From Deroplatys truncata (Eukaryota; Arthropoda; Insecta; Mantodea; Mantidae): a DNA stretch of 64,000 bases. The notes under the pieces are model-generated. The model made no database searches. It was not told the DNA's origin and saw only the letters and a program-made list of their open reading frames with translations. The position numbers and the translations under genes are program-made. Positions 22,586-35,611 of the stretch are shown piece after piece; position 1 is the stretch's first letter; each line of letters begins with the position of its first letter. The stretch spans positions 62,108,364-62,172,363 of the forward strand of contig CM060980.1 in assembly GCA_030765065.1 (NCBI GenBank). Reading direction: 5' to 3'.

Positions 22586-23800
22586 CAAGACGGTATGGTA
22601 CAGGGATGAGACCTAGAAGGTTAACTGTACGCCACACGCCTAGCCACGAAGTATCTCCTAACAGATCCGTCGCAATATGACCACGAAGTTAAAGTGACTA
22701 AAATAATGCGCTAATGGTAAGAAAAAGAGGCCAGATTGATCCTCCTCCGATTTCCGAAACATCCAGCATGATGGGTTGATAAGACATTGTAGCTCATTAA
22801 AATGAAAACGATTTATGGTTACAATAAATGCATTCTGCCTACACACCTGAAAATGATGTATTGCTATTATTTTTCGTGTCTTCGTGTTTATGAACTGTAT
22901 TATACTTCATTGAAATGTTAAAATAAATATCCTCTATAATGTTTATTTTTCCAAAAGAACACGATAACAAAAGTATATTTTGTCGTCTGCTGAGATGATC
23001 TAGTATGTAGCCACCAGGAGCGTTAATATCAGATGGAAGTCTTTTCTCATCGTGTGCAGCTTTGTGATTTTATATAGTATGCGGTGTTTTTGTTACACTT
23101 TTTTTTCATTTAGCCAACATTGTAAACCTCCCAATGACTAAATAGTGATCTGAATAGATATCATTTCCTCTGTGTTCTCTAACATCGTTAACTTAGCCTC
23201 TGCTTTTATCATTTACTATTTTAATGATTATTATACACTTGAGCTCCAGGTGTATATGTGTGTCTTTCTACCTAAAGGAGTTCATTAGTTTTAGTTGATT
23301 GTATGTGGCGCACTGTCTTAATTCTTAGCCATTATCATTAATTTACTGCTCACCAAAGATTTTGGTATATTGCCTACTCTTGCATTGAAATCACCACACA
23401 AAACTATATGTACTACTTTATTAATTATGATCAACTCTTCTTGCAGCTCTTCATAAAACACCTTTGTGTCTTCTTTTTTAGTCCTCCTCCCTCCATTTCG
23501 GGAGCATATGCGCGTACAATTATTAAATAGTCCCTGCTGATCTTAAAATCTACAAGTTACTCTTCTCTCAATTACGTATTGATAACACACTAGCCTCTTT
23601 TCCCATCTTGTACTAACCATAATTGCTAATCCACAACTTGCACATTTATCAGCGAAAATCCAGTATATATCATAAATGTAATTATTTAATGTGTTTGTCC
23701 CTTTCAATTTTTCTACGTTTCTATTATTACTGCTATCTAGATTTTTGTTCTTCAATTCTTCATTAAGTTCTTACTCTTCCTTTATTAAATCCCGACATTC

Positions 23801-25307
23801 CATTTTTTATTTTATTTTTTCAGTAATTCCAAGTGTTTGACCTTTGCTCGGAGTTATTCGTGCAATCTGTCCGGCATTTCTGTGTGAAGATTATGAGTAG
23901 TAGTAGATCTGCAAGTGAGGTTACCAGACTACTTTGAATGGTCTGTTAGAGAGACTCTCCTCAGAACCTCCAAACCTTTCGGTTATGTATTAGCCCCGTA
24001 AACAGGGATGCCTCTTTTGCCGTACCTATGACGTTGATGACTTAGCTCCTGTTACCGCGGGCATGGGCCTTGTATTTAATTCCCCAGAAGAAGTATGTCC
24101 TAACAGCCCTTACCATCTGGTTCCAACACAGTTTGCCACCACAACTTAAAACTGGATTCGCTGGGCTAGCAAGACAATTTTGGGCAGTTTGGGAATAGGA
24201 GTCATTATGCAGTGGTTGTGTGTACGCTATGGGAACTGTTTTGTGCTTGCATAACCTTGGACCCGTTATCTGAATATTTATCGCTCTTCAGTTTTTTGTT
24301 ATTGCTGGAACACAAACCATTGTTTGATAATATTATAGTTCGTTGGTTACCATGAAGCAGTGTAGTTCCTAACGCCCGAGAGGTACAAAGATTCTTGCCT
24401 CTCACGTTGCTGCCCCAAAGAGAGAGAGAGAGATAGAGGAGAGGGGGCTAGAGACGTTGCAGTTAAATAATAAAGGCCCATTCACAAGGAATCGCGTAAA
24501 TATAAAAATAAACATTTAATTAAACGTAAAGCTTGCAGGGTCCAAGCTTTCAAGTTTATGTCTACGTCAGACAAGAAACTACCCAATCAGAGCGATTTTC
24601 ATACATGATTATTATGTCATCTCACATCAGATTTTCCGTCGCCATGTGTTGACTCGCTAACTACCTTTCTGTGTAAGATCATGGGCCAGGAATCACCGGA
24701 ACATCTATAAAAATCGCAGCAAAAGGAATTATAATGGTGCTTTTTGTGAGTCTTTTAACCGGATATCTAGCTCTTGTTTATTTTGATAAACGTATATAAT
24801 CTCTTTTGTCGTGTGTACTGTCGGTGGTCGCTTCGCAGACTGTCATCACCTCAGCTGTTTCATGCTCTGTTGCAATTGGCTGCTGTTTATATTTCCGTTT
24901 GTCGATGTGAATGACAACATATCGCGTTTAAGTTTATGTCGTAAGTTTTACGCCGTAGTTAATGGTTAATTTTAACGGGGAATTGTCCCTAACTCGAGAC
25001 ACGCACGGGTTCGATTGATGGCAAAAAAATATACTGACTGCTCCCAGTAGACATATCCATTCCAACCTACCAGCTAGAAGGGCAAGGGACTGATATGACT
25101 ACCTGTGAAAAGGGCCTAGTACGCACAGTAAAATTATCTAAGGAACATCTTATTCAGAAGTCTGGCGTCATCAGTATGCGGCCCCCTCCCACCAGTTTTA
25201 ACTGTCCCAGGTACTATAAGAATGTCACCAAAACTTAAACGATTTATTTGAACATCTATTACCGTTGTTTAATATTTTTGCGTACTTGTGATGCTTTGAG
25301 TCGCTGT
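23801..25307. other. Unassigned region
   Basis: An AG tract lies at 24420-24445. Near 25010 GGGTTCGATTG is B-box-like and may mark another decayed SINE (about 24960-25210). The part at 23830-24200 could be the 5' untranslated region of LINE B. No gene is recognised. Confidence 0.35.
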
Positions 25308-25585
25308 CGTCCTCCATGGTGTAGTGGTTACTAGTTCCGAGGTCGCGAGTTCAAACCCGGCGGAGGGCGATGGATTTTTTTTGGACGTAAAACTCATTAG
25401 CATGGCTTCCTTCGGAAGGGAAGTAAAGCCGGTGGTCCCGTGTCGTAGATTTACGGCACGTGAAAGAACCTCAAGCCCTGATAAAGAGGCCTCTGAAAAA
25501 TTACCGGATTACTGGTCTTTCACACCCAATATAGAATGGGGCGCTAAGGACCACCACAGTTAAGAGCGTCCATAAATAAAACTTT
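25308..25585 (+). mobile_element. SINE-A copy 3
   Basis: The head CGTCCTCCATGGTGTAGTGG lacks about 16 bases between the A-box and TAGTTCCGAGG. The B-box GAGTTCAAACCC and the body (GAAGGGAAGTAAAGCCGGTG, TTTACGGCACGTGAAAGAAC) match the other copies. The 3' end is GAGCGTCCATAAATAAAACT followed by a T-run, shared with copy 2. Confidence 0.93.
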
Positions 25586-26559
25586 TTTTTAGTCTCTAAT
25601 TGCTTTTCAGACAACTGACTTTTATGTGTATTTGCTCTTTTGGTAAATAAAATTATTGCCTACTTTGGTAAGTAGTACATAGACAAATAAATAAAACTCG
25701 TATATTACATTTATTGGAAATGGAAGAATTTACTTTGAAAGGTAGTGGTTGTGTGTTTATGATCCTTAAAGTTTAACATTAATCGTTTATGGTGTAATAC
25801 TAAATGATTTCGTCTCTTAGAACCTCCCTTGCTGTTTACTGCCGCCGGTTAATGGTACTAGTCGGCCACGATATGAATGCATTCGATGATAAGAGAAACT
25901 AAACAGTTACGGAACATTGGACGAGGCAGCGGAAGGACAGTCAAGTAAAGAAAACATCCGCAGTTCCGAGTTGAATTTGCTAGCAAGGCAAATGTAATAC
26001 TGTTTTTATTGTGCAACTGTACATTCCCCTATTGCCTTGCCCCTCGCTCTCCTTTGATCCCTAGCCTTGATTACGCTACGCATTGTCAACAAAAACAGTG
26101 GTCTCCTCCTCCAAGCACAGTCATATCGTGGTCGACTATTACTTTGACGGTGTAAATGAAGAAGATTGTACACACAGATCCATTGTTAGTCGCATATGAT
26201 AACGAAGGTAGCCGTTATTCTCTCCTACAGAGGCGATAAAGATACACTAGAAGTGTTCATTGTTCATCTGTCAGGCTGTAGCGAGTGCAGAGCTTCTTAT
26301 ATAAACGAGATTAAATAGTATCGCATTGAAGAATTTTGCGTAGTAGTTATACGGTAAATTAAACTGTCATATGAATTTATTAATATATAATTTGTATTAA
26401 GCTAATATACCACATATTTTAAAAATAACTTGACATTTTATAAAATAACATAAAGCGCATTATTAAAGCTCGCCTCAAAATATGCATTAAAAACTAATTA
26501 ATATGTCAATAGAAATAAGAAATCTGTTTTATAATCTTTGTCTACCGCTTACATACGCT
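25586..26559. other. Unassigned spacer
   Basis: No motif-bearing frame or recognised repeat is seen. Confidence 0.4.
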
Positions 26560-26645
26560 AGATAAATTATTATATTTCGTACAGACATTTTGTAGAGATT
26601 TCAGGAAGTCCTCTGAAACAGTTAAAATAGGTCCTTTGGGTGTGC

Positions 26646-26708
<63 letters not shown>

Positions 26709-27015
26709 AGAATAACATAACCCCAAAACCAAAAGTAAGGAAATGTATATTTTCATGCCTAAATAAGATACCTTTCAAGCATGCCTCGCCAAGATTTCCC
26801 CAAACAACCCATTACACACAATGTTTCACCTTTTTTGTTTATAAAAATGAACTGAAATAATTTTGATTAAAATACCTACGATATATTTATATGATGAATA
26901 AAATACATAACTTAAATCTTCTATGAATAGCTTCAAGAGCCTCTTCATTCGCAGTGAATTTTGTGTAAGTTAGAAACCATATCGGACAGATTAAAACTTA
27001 GTACAGAAAAAATGC
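26560..27015 (-). repeat. Family X repeat, partial copy 8
   Basis: The inverted order is a TG tract, AG tract, AATAACATAACCCCAAAACC, TTTGATTAAAATACC, GATGAATAAAATACATAAC, and CTTCATTCGCAGTGAATTTT. The copy is old and its ends are not clear. Confidence 0.65.
26643..26711. repeat. (TG)n(AG)n microsatellite
   Basis: About 25 TG units followed by about 8 AG units, at the family X microsatellite position. Confidence 0.95.
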
Positions 27016-27629
27016 AGAACTCATTAATATATAGAGTTTGTGCCTCATAACCTTTTTCGTAATTTTACTTCTTCCAAAGCTTCCAAAATACGTTTCTCTC
27101 TCTCTCTCCCTCTCTCTCCTTCCATCTCGGTTGAAGAGTGATGTATTTATGAAGCATTTGAAATTTTACCGAATGCGTTTATAAATATTAATTACTGGCT
27201 TGCGTTGTAAACCTTTATGTTTTTCTTTCACGTCGTCGACGAAAACCAATTCATATTGCGTAATTTGAAACAATTTCTAGCAAATCTTTATACTATATAA
27301 CATAACGTTGGGAGAAGAATCTCTTTTATATGATTAGTATAAATCATTAGTAAGATGTGTATGTGTGAATTTGTACTGGGCAGAAGAAGGTGCGAGAGAA
27401 TTACACATCACACTTTCTTTCCGAATTTCTTTCCACCTATCAAACGGACACCTTCACAGTGAAGCTTTCAGTTTTCATAATACCTTATGGTTAACAGGAA
27501 AGTTCCAAAACAAAAGCCCTGCAGCGATGAGAAAAGAACCGTCTCCTGCAGTTTTATGTTGAGACTATGTGCACATAGCGGCGTCGGAGAAGTTGCCGAT
27601 ATATAAGGCGGAAGTAAGAATCCTGTGGA
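27016..27629. other. Unassigned spacer
   Basis: A CT tract lies at 27092-27120. No gene or repeat family is recognised. Confidence 0.4.
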
Positions 27630-28535
27630 TCGAACAGCAATGTTAAAAATCTTATGCGTTACATCTCTACCCACTGTCGTTCATTTTTATATAGCTACTG
27701 GCTGTTCTTGCTAAACCTTATTTTTCTATCTAGTTCATGTTAATTGAAATAAAAAGTTTCCAGTAATAGTTCCAAACACATTTCGTTGTAAGTATAAGGG
27801 AATACAGAAGACCGAAACAAGAGTTAAATGTTTAAAAGCGGGTCGTTATATGTTGCCTTAAATTTCCATGACATCACGAGAAACGGCTGATTGGGACAAC
27901 ACTTCAAAAATTGAAAAAGCATTGAAAATTCAAAACTAATAATAAAAATACTCATAATAACGAAGTGTTTGTTGACACAAGAAAGATATTTCAAATAAAG
28001 TAATGCTTTAAAATATGTATTTACGTTTTCTATGTGGTGAGTGTTTGTATATCTCTTACGGTTTACCAGTTATACAAAATTATATAAAATTTCATCCAAA
28101 TGAAGGGAACTTCACAGCCTATTCTCAGAAAATCCAATATATAAATTTTTACATGTATCTAAATGTGTTAAATATAGATGATGTTTTAATCAAAATGGTT
28201 AGAGCCATTGTTGAGAAAATAACAAATAATGAAAAATTGTCCATGCAAAGGGATTTGGGTTGAGATTTTCTTGAAAATCTTCGTGTTGCATTTTTTGGAA
28301 GATACTGAATATACATTTTCACAACTTTGGCATTTATCCAGCAATTCGTTTTACAATCACGCTGTTCACAGACACACACATACACACACACACACACGAA
28401 CATTTTTCTGAAATCCTTTATTCTATATTCAGGAGCCTCAAAACATGTATTTCCGGCGAAATCTCGACGTATAATTTTTGGGTGGAATGCAATACTTCCT
28501 CTAATTACTAGTTACGTGGTTAATAAAGTAAAACA
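27630..28535 (+). repeat. Family X repeat, copy 9
   Basis: The order is full: ATCTTATGCGTTACATC, TCTCTACCCACTGTCG, GAAATAAAAAGTTTCCAG, CGGGTCGTTATATG, ATCTCTTACGGTTTACCAG, GAAGGGAACTTCACAGCC, GATTTTCTTGAAAATCTTCG, the CACACACACA tract (28370-28397) and TTTCCGGCGAAATCTCGACG, ending AATAAAGTAAAAC. Confidence 0.88.
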
Positions 28536-28635
28536 AACTTTAACACAAGCACATAGTTTGGGCTTACATATGCAATTCTCCACTCCTTTTCCGGAAAAAG
28601 CGCAATTTGTAGTACCTAGGGTTCTAGGGCAACTA

Positions 28636-29415
28636 TTTTTTACTTTCTCTGCCACTTATTAGTAGGTAGAGGAAGTATTCACATTCCATCCAATGTTTCG
28701 TTATCAAGACCGCAAAATACAATCAAAACCATTTTAGAACAGACTGTATGATAGAAAAAGAGAGAGAGAAGCATTACTCAAACACGAAGAGTGGCATATA
28801 TGCCAAACTTGGGATTTAAATTCACCGTCTTCCATTATGAAGGTTTTCAAGAAAACTTCCCAGCTTCAAACTATCTTTTATATGGAAAATGTTTTATTAT
28901 TTTTAATTTTCGCAAAACTGACTGCACAATTTTAATTAAAATGCCATAGGTTTAAAGTATTTTCATGACTAATAAAATATATTTTTTGAATTTTCCGCGA
29001 ATAGCCTGTGAAGTCCTGTATTCTCATTGAATTTGTGTGATTTTTTATAATTGATAAACCGTAAGGGATAGGCAAAAACTTACTGCACCAAAAATGAAGA
29101 CTTCGTAAAAATATGCAATTTGTCAAATTTTTGTGGCATTAAGCATTTCAGAGATATTCTTTGCTATTTCTTTGAATGTTCTAATATTTTATGCTACTTT
29201 CTGAAGTGTTAAGTCAACAGTATTTATTTTTTAGTGATATGCAATGGAATTTCAAAGCCAGCACATAGCGACACCCCTTTTAAAAATTTTAGCTATCGTT
29301 TCTATAATTATTTATCCCGACTAACATGGAAGTAGATGGAAAAATAATGTTCTGAAGATTAGTATGTAGAAGAGATAGTGGTTAGAGAAGGCTGCGTGAA
29401 TGTAACACATCAGAT
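28636..29415 (-). repeat. Family X repeat, copy 10
   Basis: Inverted. It starts TACTTTCTCTGCCACTTATT, then GTAGAGGAAGTATTCACATT, an AGAGAGAGAG tract, AGGTTTTCAAGAAAACTTCC, AACCGTAAGGGATAGGC and ends GGTTAGAGAAGGCTGCGTGA with ATGTAACACATCAGA. Copies 9 and 10 are arranged tail to tail about 100 bases apart. Confidence 0.87.
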
Positions 29416-29863
29416 ATTCACTTTTTCGGTTTTCTTTCCGCCCTTTCTTTGGCGAAAGCCCAAACAATAGTCTCTAAATTCTCGATATATTTCCGTAACT
29501 ATTCCATTTTGGCATTGATTAATAACGTTTAGCAATGTCTCGGATATTGATTAAAACATCGGCTTGTTACTGAATCGTAATGGTATCAGTATGCAGTGAT
29601 TAATATGCTACCGTCATCCAATTATGATTTTAATCAGTGTACATTCAAATAGCTTCAATTTCCAAATAAATTATGCACTGAAAAAAGTGGGTCTTTATTG
29701 CGTCTGGTTTTAGCTTATTTTGACGTTAACTGTTTTCTTATTCCCACTGTTGGTAGCATTGGTTAATATTCGTATCACATTCGATAGTTCATTCCTTAGA
29801 TTGATATGCCATGATCTTGCAGTGACAGAGTGGTGATCTAATTTTAAACAACACAAGTAAGAA

Positions 29864-29903
<40 letters not shown>

Positions 29904-30809
29904 TATACAGTGTGCTACATTTTATTCATGGACTACTGTTAATAAATCCCATTTGAGTTTAAGAGTTTCGTCAGATAAACTCCTAAGCTCTCGTGGGATT
30001 ACCTATGAAAAAATATCCCCAAGCGAAATTGTGCCAGGCACCCCTTAATCGAATGCGAGTGTAAGGCATTTATGGCCATCAAACCGCGCTTAGTCGATTT
30101 CTTGGAAATTGTGCAAATATGCACTTATATTAGCTTTTTCGTACTTTTATTATCCATATTACTTCATGGTAATTGGAAGCATGGATAGTAAATAAAACCT
30201 TGTCGAAATATGAACTTCCATAAGCAAACTTACAGAATTTGTTTTGGCAAAATATTTAAGAAAGTAAGGTACATATTACCAAAGCTAAAATATATTCATT
30301 TTTTAACCAGTTAAAGTGCTTATTTCTTTTTCTTTGTTGTTTTTTAAATAATGCCTCAGAGACAGGTTATGTCTATGCCAGTACAGAGAATTCTTTAAAA
30401 TAAAATGTGGAAAATCCATGTGTTCTTCACTGCCAATACAGTAAATTGCATGCTTTGAAAGCCATTTTAATAGCTAAAACAGTTCAGGCTACGAGCCTTA
30501 AAATGGGCCAAGTGTCATTTCTGGAAGAAAAATCTTATGTGCTACATTCACAATACTTTCACTACTCAACCTTCAGGCTATTATTACCAGATATAGAAAT
30601 TTCTAAGCAATAAAGCCAGGAAAGGAAGGGAATAAAGATTAATGTTACTGGAATGTAGGCAGGTCGCGGTAACAAACTACTCACCATCCTTCGTACAGTA
30701 TTGTACCTAGACCGGTTTTTTACCTGTTTGTCATTAACTTTTGGCCTCTGTTGTTTAATATTCTTGTAGTAATAATGGTTTAAGTATAGTTAACGTGAAC
30801 CCACATCTT
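29416..30809. other. Unassigned spacer with (TTA)n tract
   Basis: A TTA tract lies at about 29864-29902. Around 30540 GTGCTACATTCACAATACTT and TCACTACTC look like a detached family X start. No gene motif is seen. Confidence 0.4.
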
Positions 30810-31555
30810 TAAGAATTCCTATGCCTGATTATTACAAAACCTTATTCTTCTATCTACTTCATGTTGATCGAAATAAACGTGTGCAGAAATGCTTTTATGG
30901 CATATTTCCTTGTAGCTCAGGGGATTATAAGCTATAGTCAAATATTTTAATAGCGCCTCGCTATGTGACGGCTTTGAAATTCCACGAGAACAATACGAAT
31001 AATGAGTTATTTTCCTCTTGAGAAAATATTTGAAAATTGATACCAATAACAAGGAATGTTTCGGAAATGGTTAATACACAAAACAACTTTGCCATAAATT
31101 GTATGCTTTAACGAGATCTTCATGTTTTGTGTAGTAAGATTTTGTGTTTTCGATTTACCAATTATATGCAACTCATTCAGAATGAAGAGGACTTCGCAGT
31201 TTATTCCCGAAAATTCAAGATATACATTTTATTTTTTATGTAAATGTGTTTAATGTATGGTACTTTACTCTAAATCATTATAGCGAGTTTTTGGAAAATC
31301 AAAAATTTTGAAAAAAAATCCTTGTAAAGGGTAGTTTGCGGTGGGGGAATTTTCTTGAAAATATTCTTGTATCTTTGGAAGATACTTGAATACCCAGTTT
31401 GGTATTTAACCGACATTTCATTTTTAGTTATGCTGTTCACATACAGGCCTTTTTTTTTCTTTCAAGGGCCATTTCCGGCGAAATTTTGATATTTCTGTTG
31501 AACATAATACCTCCTTTACCTGTTAGATTCGTGGTAGAGAAAGTAAAAGGAATCT
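30810..31555 (+). repeat. Family X repeat, copy 11
   Basis: It runs from ACAAAACCTTATTCTTCTAT and CTACTTCATGTTGATCG through GAATGAAGAGGACTTCGCAG and TTTGCGGTGGGGGAATTTTC to CGTGGTAGAGAAAGTAAAAG (31531-31550). The microsatellite is almost absent in this copy, where CACATACAGG is followed by a T-run. Confidence 0.85.
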
Positions 31556-31574
31556 GATTGCAGGCAGCTGTTTA

Positions 31575-31690
31575 AAGGTTTTTACTTTCTCTACCACGTA
31601 CATAGTAGGAAGAGAAGGTATTGCATTCCAACTAAAAATTCGATACCGAGATTTCACCGGAAATACATTTTTTGAGGTCTCTTGAATAGA
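31575..31690 (-). repeat. Family X terminal fragment, inverted
   Basis: TTTTTACTTTCTCTACCACG, GAAGAGAAGGTATTGCATTC and ATTCGATACCGAGATTTCAC with CGGAAATACATTTTTTGAGG form only the first 110 bases of an inverted unit. It sits between copies 11 and 13. Confidence 0.88.
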
Positions 31691-32582
31691 AAAAATCTGA
31701 TGTGTTACACTCACATAACTTTCTCTACTCTTGTACAACCTAATTTTACAAACGCCTATTCTCCATATGCTTCATGTTAATCGAGATATCGAGATGTCAA
31801 TCTTATTGGTAATTTTCTTGTAGATGCAAGGTAAATATGGTAGCTTTTAAGCGATAGTCAAATATTTTAACGCTGGTTGCTATGTGACGCATTCCATTCT
31901 CTTTGCATGTCCAGGAAATAAAAAAAATGAATAACGCATTTGAGAAAAAGTATAAGTATTGGAAAATTTAAGGAAATAACAAGCAATATCTCGAAAACGG
32001 TTCACTCAACAAAAGAAATGTATATGACATAAGTTGTGTATTTTAACGCGATCTACATTTTTTGTGTAGTAAAAGTTTGTCTATCTCTTATGGTTTACCA
32101 GTTATGCAAAAGTCGTTCACAATGAAGAATACTTTTGGAGACATTCCCAGAAAATTCGAGATATGCATTTTATTTCTCATGACATTATCTTAAACATATG
32201 ATATTTTCATCAAAATCGTTAGAGCCATTTTTGAGAAAATTAAAATTTTCGAAAAATCTTCCATGTAAAGGGTAGTCTGGGGTGGGGGGATTTTCTTGAA
32301 AACCTTCGTGTCGCATCTCTGGAAGATACTGAACCTAAATACCAAGTTTGGTGTTTATCCGACTGTTCGTTTCTGAGTTATGCTGTTCACAGACACACAC
32401 AGACACACACACACACACACACAGACACACACACAGACACACACGCGGACATGTTTCCAAAAATGCTTTTTTTTGGATTCAGTGGGTCTCAAAACATATA
32501 TTTTCGGTGAAATCTCGGTATCGAATTTTTGGGTGGAATGCAATACTTCCCCTACTTACTATACGTAGTAGAGAAAGTAAAA
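31687..32582 (+). repeat. Family X repeat, copy 13 (reference full-length copy)
   Basis: It is bounded by a perfect 12-bp inverted repeat: ACTTTCTCTACT at 31718-31729 and AGTAGAGAAAGT at 32567-32578. The outer AAAAATCTGATGTGTTACAC block precedes the left end. It is highly similar to copy 5 at 11.2-12.1 kb. The CA-rich tract is at 32391-32445. It has no coding potential beyond frames created by the CA tract. Confidence 0.93.
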
Positions 32583-33305
32583 AAGGTGTATGCGCGTGCG
32601 TGTGGGCGTGAAGAGAGAACAGCGTAACTCAAAAACGAAAAGTTTTTGGTATTTAAATTCAGTATCTTCCAAAGATGCGACACGAAGATTTTCAAGAAAA
32701 TCCCCCACCTCAAACTACCCTTTACATGAAGCATTTTTCGAAACGTTCGATTTCTAAGAAATGGCTCTAACAATTTTGATTAAAACACCATATATTAAAG
32801 ATATTTACAGGACATAAAATGTATGTCTTGAATTTTATGGTAATAGCCTTTGAAGTCCTCTTCATTCGGAAGGAATTTCGCATAATCTTGTATAACTGGT
32901 AAACGTTAAGCGATAGACGAAAACCCACCACACAGAAAAATGCAGATATTTTTAAAACACTCAATTTATTTCAAATAACTTTTTGTGTCATTGTCCGTTT
33001 CCAAGATATCCGTTATAAATTGTTCGAATTGCTCAATACTTACCATTCTTTTAAAGTCCTGTCGATTTTCAATTATTTTTCGCGATGTCATGGAAAGAGT
33101 ATGGAATATTAAAGCCAGCATACAGCGTCCAATTCTAAAACATTTGACTATCGCTATTCCCTTTGCATCTGTAATGAAATGGTAATGCAGCTATTTCCGG
33201 AAGGGTTTATCTCAATTAAAATGAAGTAGATAGGAAAATAAACTTTCTTAAGAATCATTTGTATACCTAGTAATCAAAAGAGGGTAGAGAATGTAACACA
33301 AAAAT
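32583..33305 (-). repeat. Family X repeat, copy 14 (tail to tail with copy 13)
   Basis: Inverted and lacking the first segment. It starts in the microsatellite zone (GTGCGTGTGGGCGTGAAGAG), then GCGACACGAAGATTTTCAAG, CAAACTACCCTTTACATGAA, TTTTGATTAAAACACC, GTCCTCTTCATTCGGAAGG, CGCGATGTCATGGAAAGAG and ends GGGTAGAGAATGTAACAC. Confidence 0.88.
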
Positions 33306-33629
33306 TTTTCCGATGTTTTTTTTTTTTTTCCCTCCATGTTACAAGGAATTGCCGCAAGAGGGGCGCAAGAAAAGGATATTCCACTTTCCAGTTCAGCAGC
33401 ACGATTAATTCAAATTATTTACTTCTATTCATTCCCCAAATGTTCTATTTATGAAAATGTTGGATTAATGATTCAAAAGGTGTGCTTTCAACACGTTTTA
33501 TGAAACAGAATTGAAACAACTTTTTCGGTACGATCTTGTATGGCTATTACACAACTTAACATTTAACGCACTTTAACCAGCGAAGTACACTGTTGTTGGC
33601 TAACAGCCTAGATACAAAAGTAAATATAA

Positions 33630-34497
33630 AAAAATCTTAGTGTTACATTCACATGACATTCTCTACCTTCTATCGTTTATTAGTGCGTGTACAAATTATT
33701 CTTACGAAAGTTTATTTTCCTGTCTGCTTCAATTTAATCGAGATAAACCTTTCCGGTAATAGCTGCATTACACATTTCGTTAAAGGTACAAAGGGAATAA
33801 CGATAGTCAAATGTTTTGGAACTGGACGCTATATGGCCTTAAAATTCCATACTCTTTCCATAACATCGCGAGAAACAGCTGAAAACCGACACGACTTGAA
33901 AAGAATGACCCAAGTATTGAACAATGCGACACATTAATGACGGATATCTCGGAAATGGCTGGTGCCACAAAAAAAGAGTTATTGAAATAAATTCTGCGTT
34001 TTAAAGAGATCAACATATTTTTTGTGTAGCACGTTTTATCGCTTAATGTTTACCAGTTATTCAAGATTATATAAATTTTCTTCCGAATGGAGAGGACCTC
34101 CCAAGCTATTCCCAGAAAATTCAAGTTATGCATCATATTTGTCATGTAAATATCTTTAATATATGGTATTTTAATCAAAATCTCTATAGCCATTTTTCAG
34201 AAAATCAACAAATTCGAAAAGGTTGCATGTAAAGGTAGTATGGGGTGGAGGATTTTCTTGAAACTCTTCGTGTCGTGTCGTAGGTACTGAACTTAAATAC
34301 CAAGTTTGCTATATATCGGACATTTCGTTTTTAGTTATGTTGTTCACAACACACACACACCTACTTTTCCTAAAAATTGCTGTTTTGGGATTCAGCGGCC
34401 GTCAAAACATGTATTTATGGTGAAATCTCATTATCGAATTTTTTGGTAGAATGCAATATCTTTTCTACTTACTGTGTACTTTGTAGAGAAAGTAAAT
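33630..34497 (+). repeat. Family X repeat, copy 15
   Basis: It starts AAATCTTAGTGTTACATTCA with ACATTCTCTACC and ends TGTAGAGAAAGTAAAT. Landmarks are TTCTTACGAAAGTTTATTTT, TCCATAACATCGCGAGAAAC, GAGAGGACCTCCCAAGC, GGTATTTTAATCAAAATC and a short ACACACACAC tract at 34350. Confidence 0.88.
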
Positions 34498-35611
34498 ATC
34501 AGCTATTTTGTAATGCTAAGCTAACAGTATTCAAGTTTTGTGCCGTATTTGATAAGAAAAACTGGAATAATATAAACATGTGCGAGTTTTGTTGTATGTA
34601 AACCATCAATTTATCCCACGGATAAATTTGGCCCAATTTTGCACACATGGCTTCACTTGTTAGGTAAGAGGGAAGTTTGACATGGCTGTTTGCCCATTGT
34701 TGGAAATTCAGATGCTAAACCATACTCCGTACTGTACCCTAGAGTGCAAATAAAGAGAAAAATTATGGAGAAAAAATGGAATAGTCTGGAAAATGAAGAA
34801 TTGGCCAAAACAAAAATAATAAGTTTCAGCCAAAATGGAAGAGCTTATCAGAGAAATCATTTGGTATAATTTTGTTCTGATAAAACAATAACTAGGATAT
34901 TGTTTAAATAGGAACCAAATGAAACAACTAACTCTTGAAAGTAGAGTAGCTAATAACGTTTTTAAATTGTTGTAATGTGTTATCGTTAATATTGTTAATT
35001 ATGTAAAGATTTTGTGTGAGAAATTGGCAAACAAAATCATTCAATCCGCTACTTATTAACTTTTGACATTTTCAACATTTTCTGCCAGGGAAATTACATA
35101 TCTCAGAAACGGGAGTAATTATATCGAGAAAAAAATGTTTATAATGAGCATTTAAACGCTTTCAAGTATTTGAAACCAATATGAAACTGCGTTTAAACGG
35201 TATGTACGTTTAGCACACCGAAATTGCAATTTGAATTTCAGAAAGTACAACTTCCTTGAAAGTACCTCTGTTTTGTATGTCCTTACAGTATCTGCAAAAG
35301 CCGGTCGTTTGATACTAGAGTTATAGATGTATTCAACAGAGGGAAAGAACTATTATTAAATCGCATGTATTCAAATTGGATATTAGGGTGTTCTCAGTTG
35401 TCCCAGAATCAGCAAGTATCCGTGGATTCGCTTTGTGTTTGTCTCTTCCTAATCTAAAAGAACACACTTATCAGACCAATATCTCAACGTAGTACGAGCA
35501 GGTGGCATTGAACGTTTAGTAGCTGATCAGTATTTCGCTACAGATCATTCAAAATTATCAAATAAATGTTAGGAATAACATTTGTAATAATTTGTGTGTA
35601 ATAATAATCCT
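34498..35611. other. Unassigned AT-rich spacer
   Basis: No motif-bearing frame, RNA gene or recognised repeat is seen. Confidence 0.4.

Larger units (their letters stand above)
20890..23800 (-). pseudogene. LINE B: decayed APE endonuclease to reverse transcriptase
   Basis: Minus-strand reading in expected order. From about 23640 downward: INKCASCGLAIMVSTRWEKR, then a frameshift and KKEDTKVFYEELQEEL with HIVLCGDFNARVGNIPKS, the APE-type endonuclease block GDFNARVG. Around 21600-21900 a linker carries fragments resembling the usual pre-RT region (REAWW/ESW types). From about 21500: NRKASGVEGMDESGI, then EEEEIGFRKGSDN and PFIDLKSFDRVEE, the RT A-motif block. Many stops and frameshifts are present. 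A SINE, a dinucleotide tract and a short tandem repeat interrupt the middle. The order endonuclease then RT supports one element of about 2.9 kb, not several scraps. The clade is unassigned. Confidence 0.75.

Noticed and set aside
32348..32611. Open frames rich in Thr-His or Cys-Val repeats
   Set aside because: They are created by the CA/TG tract of family X.
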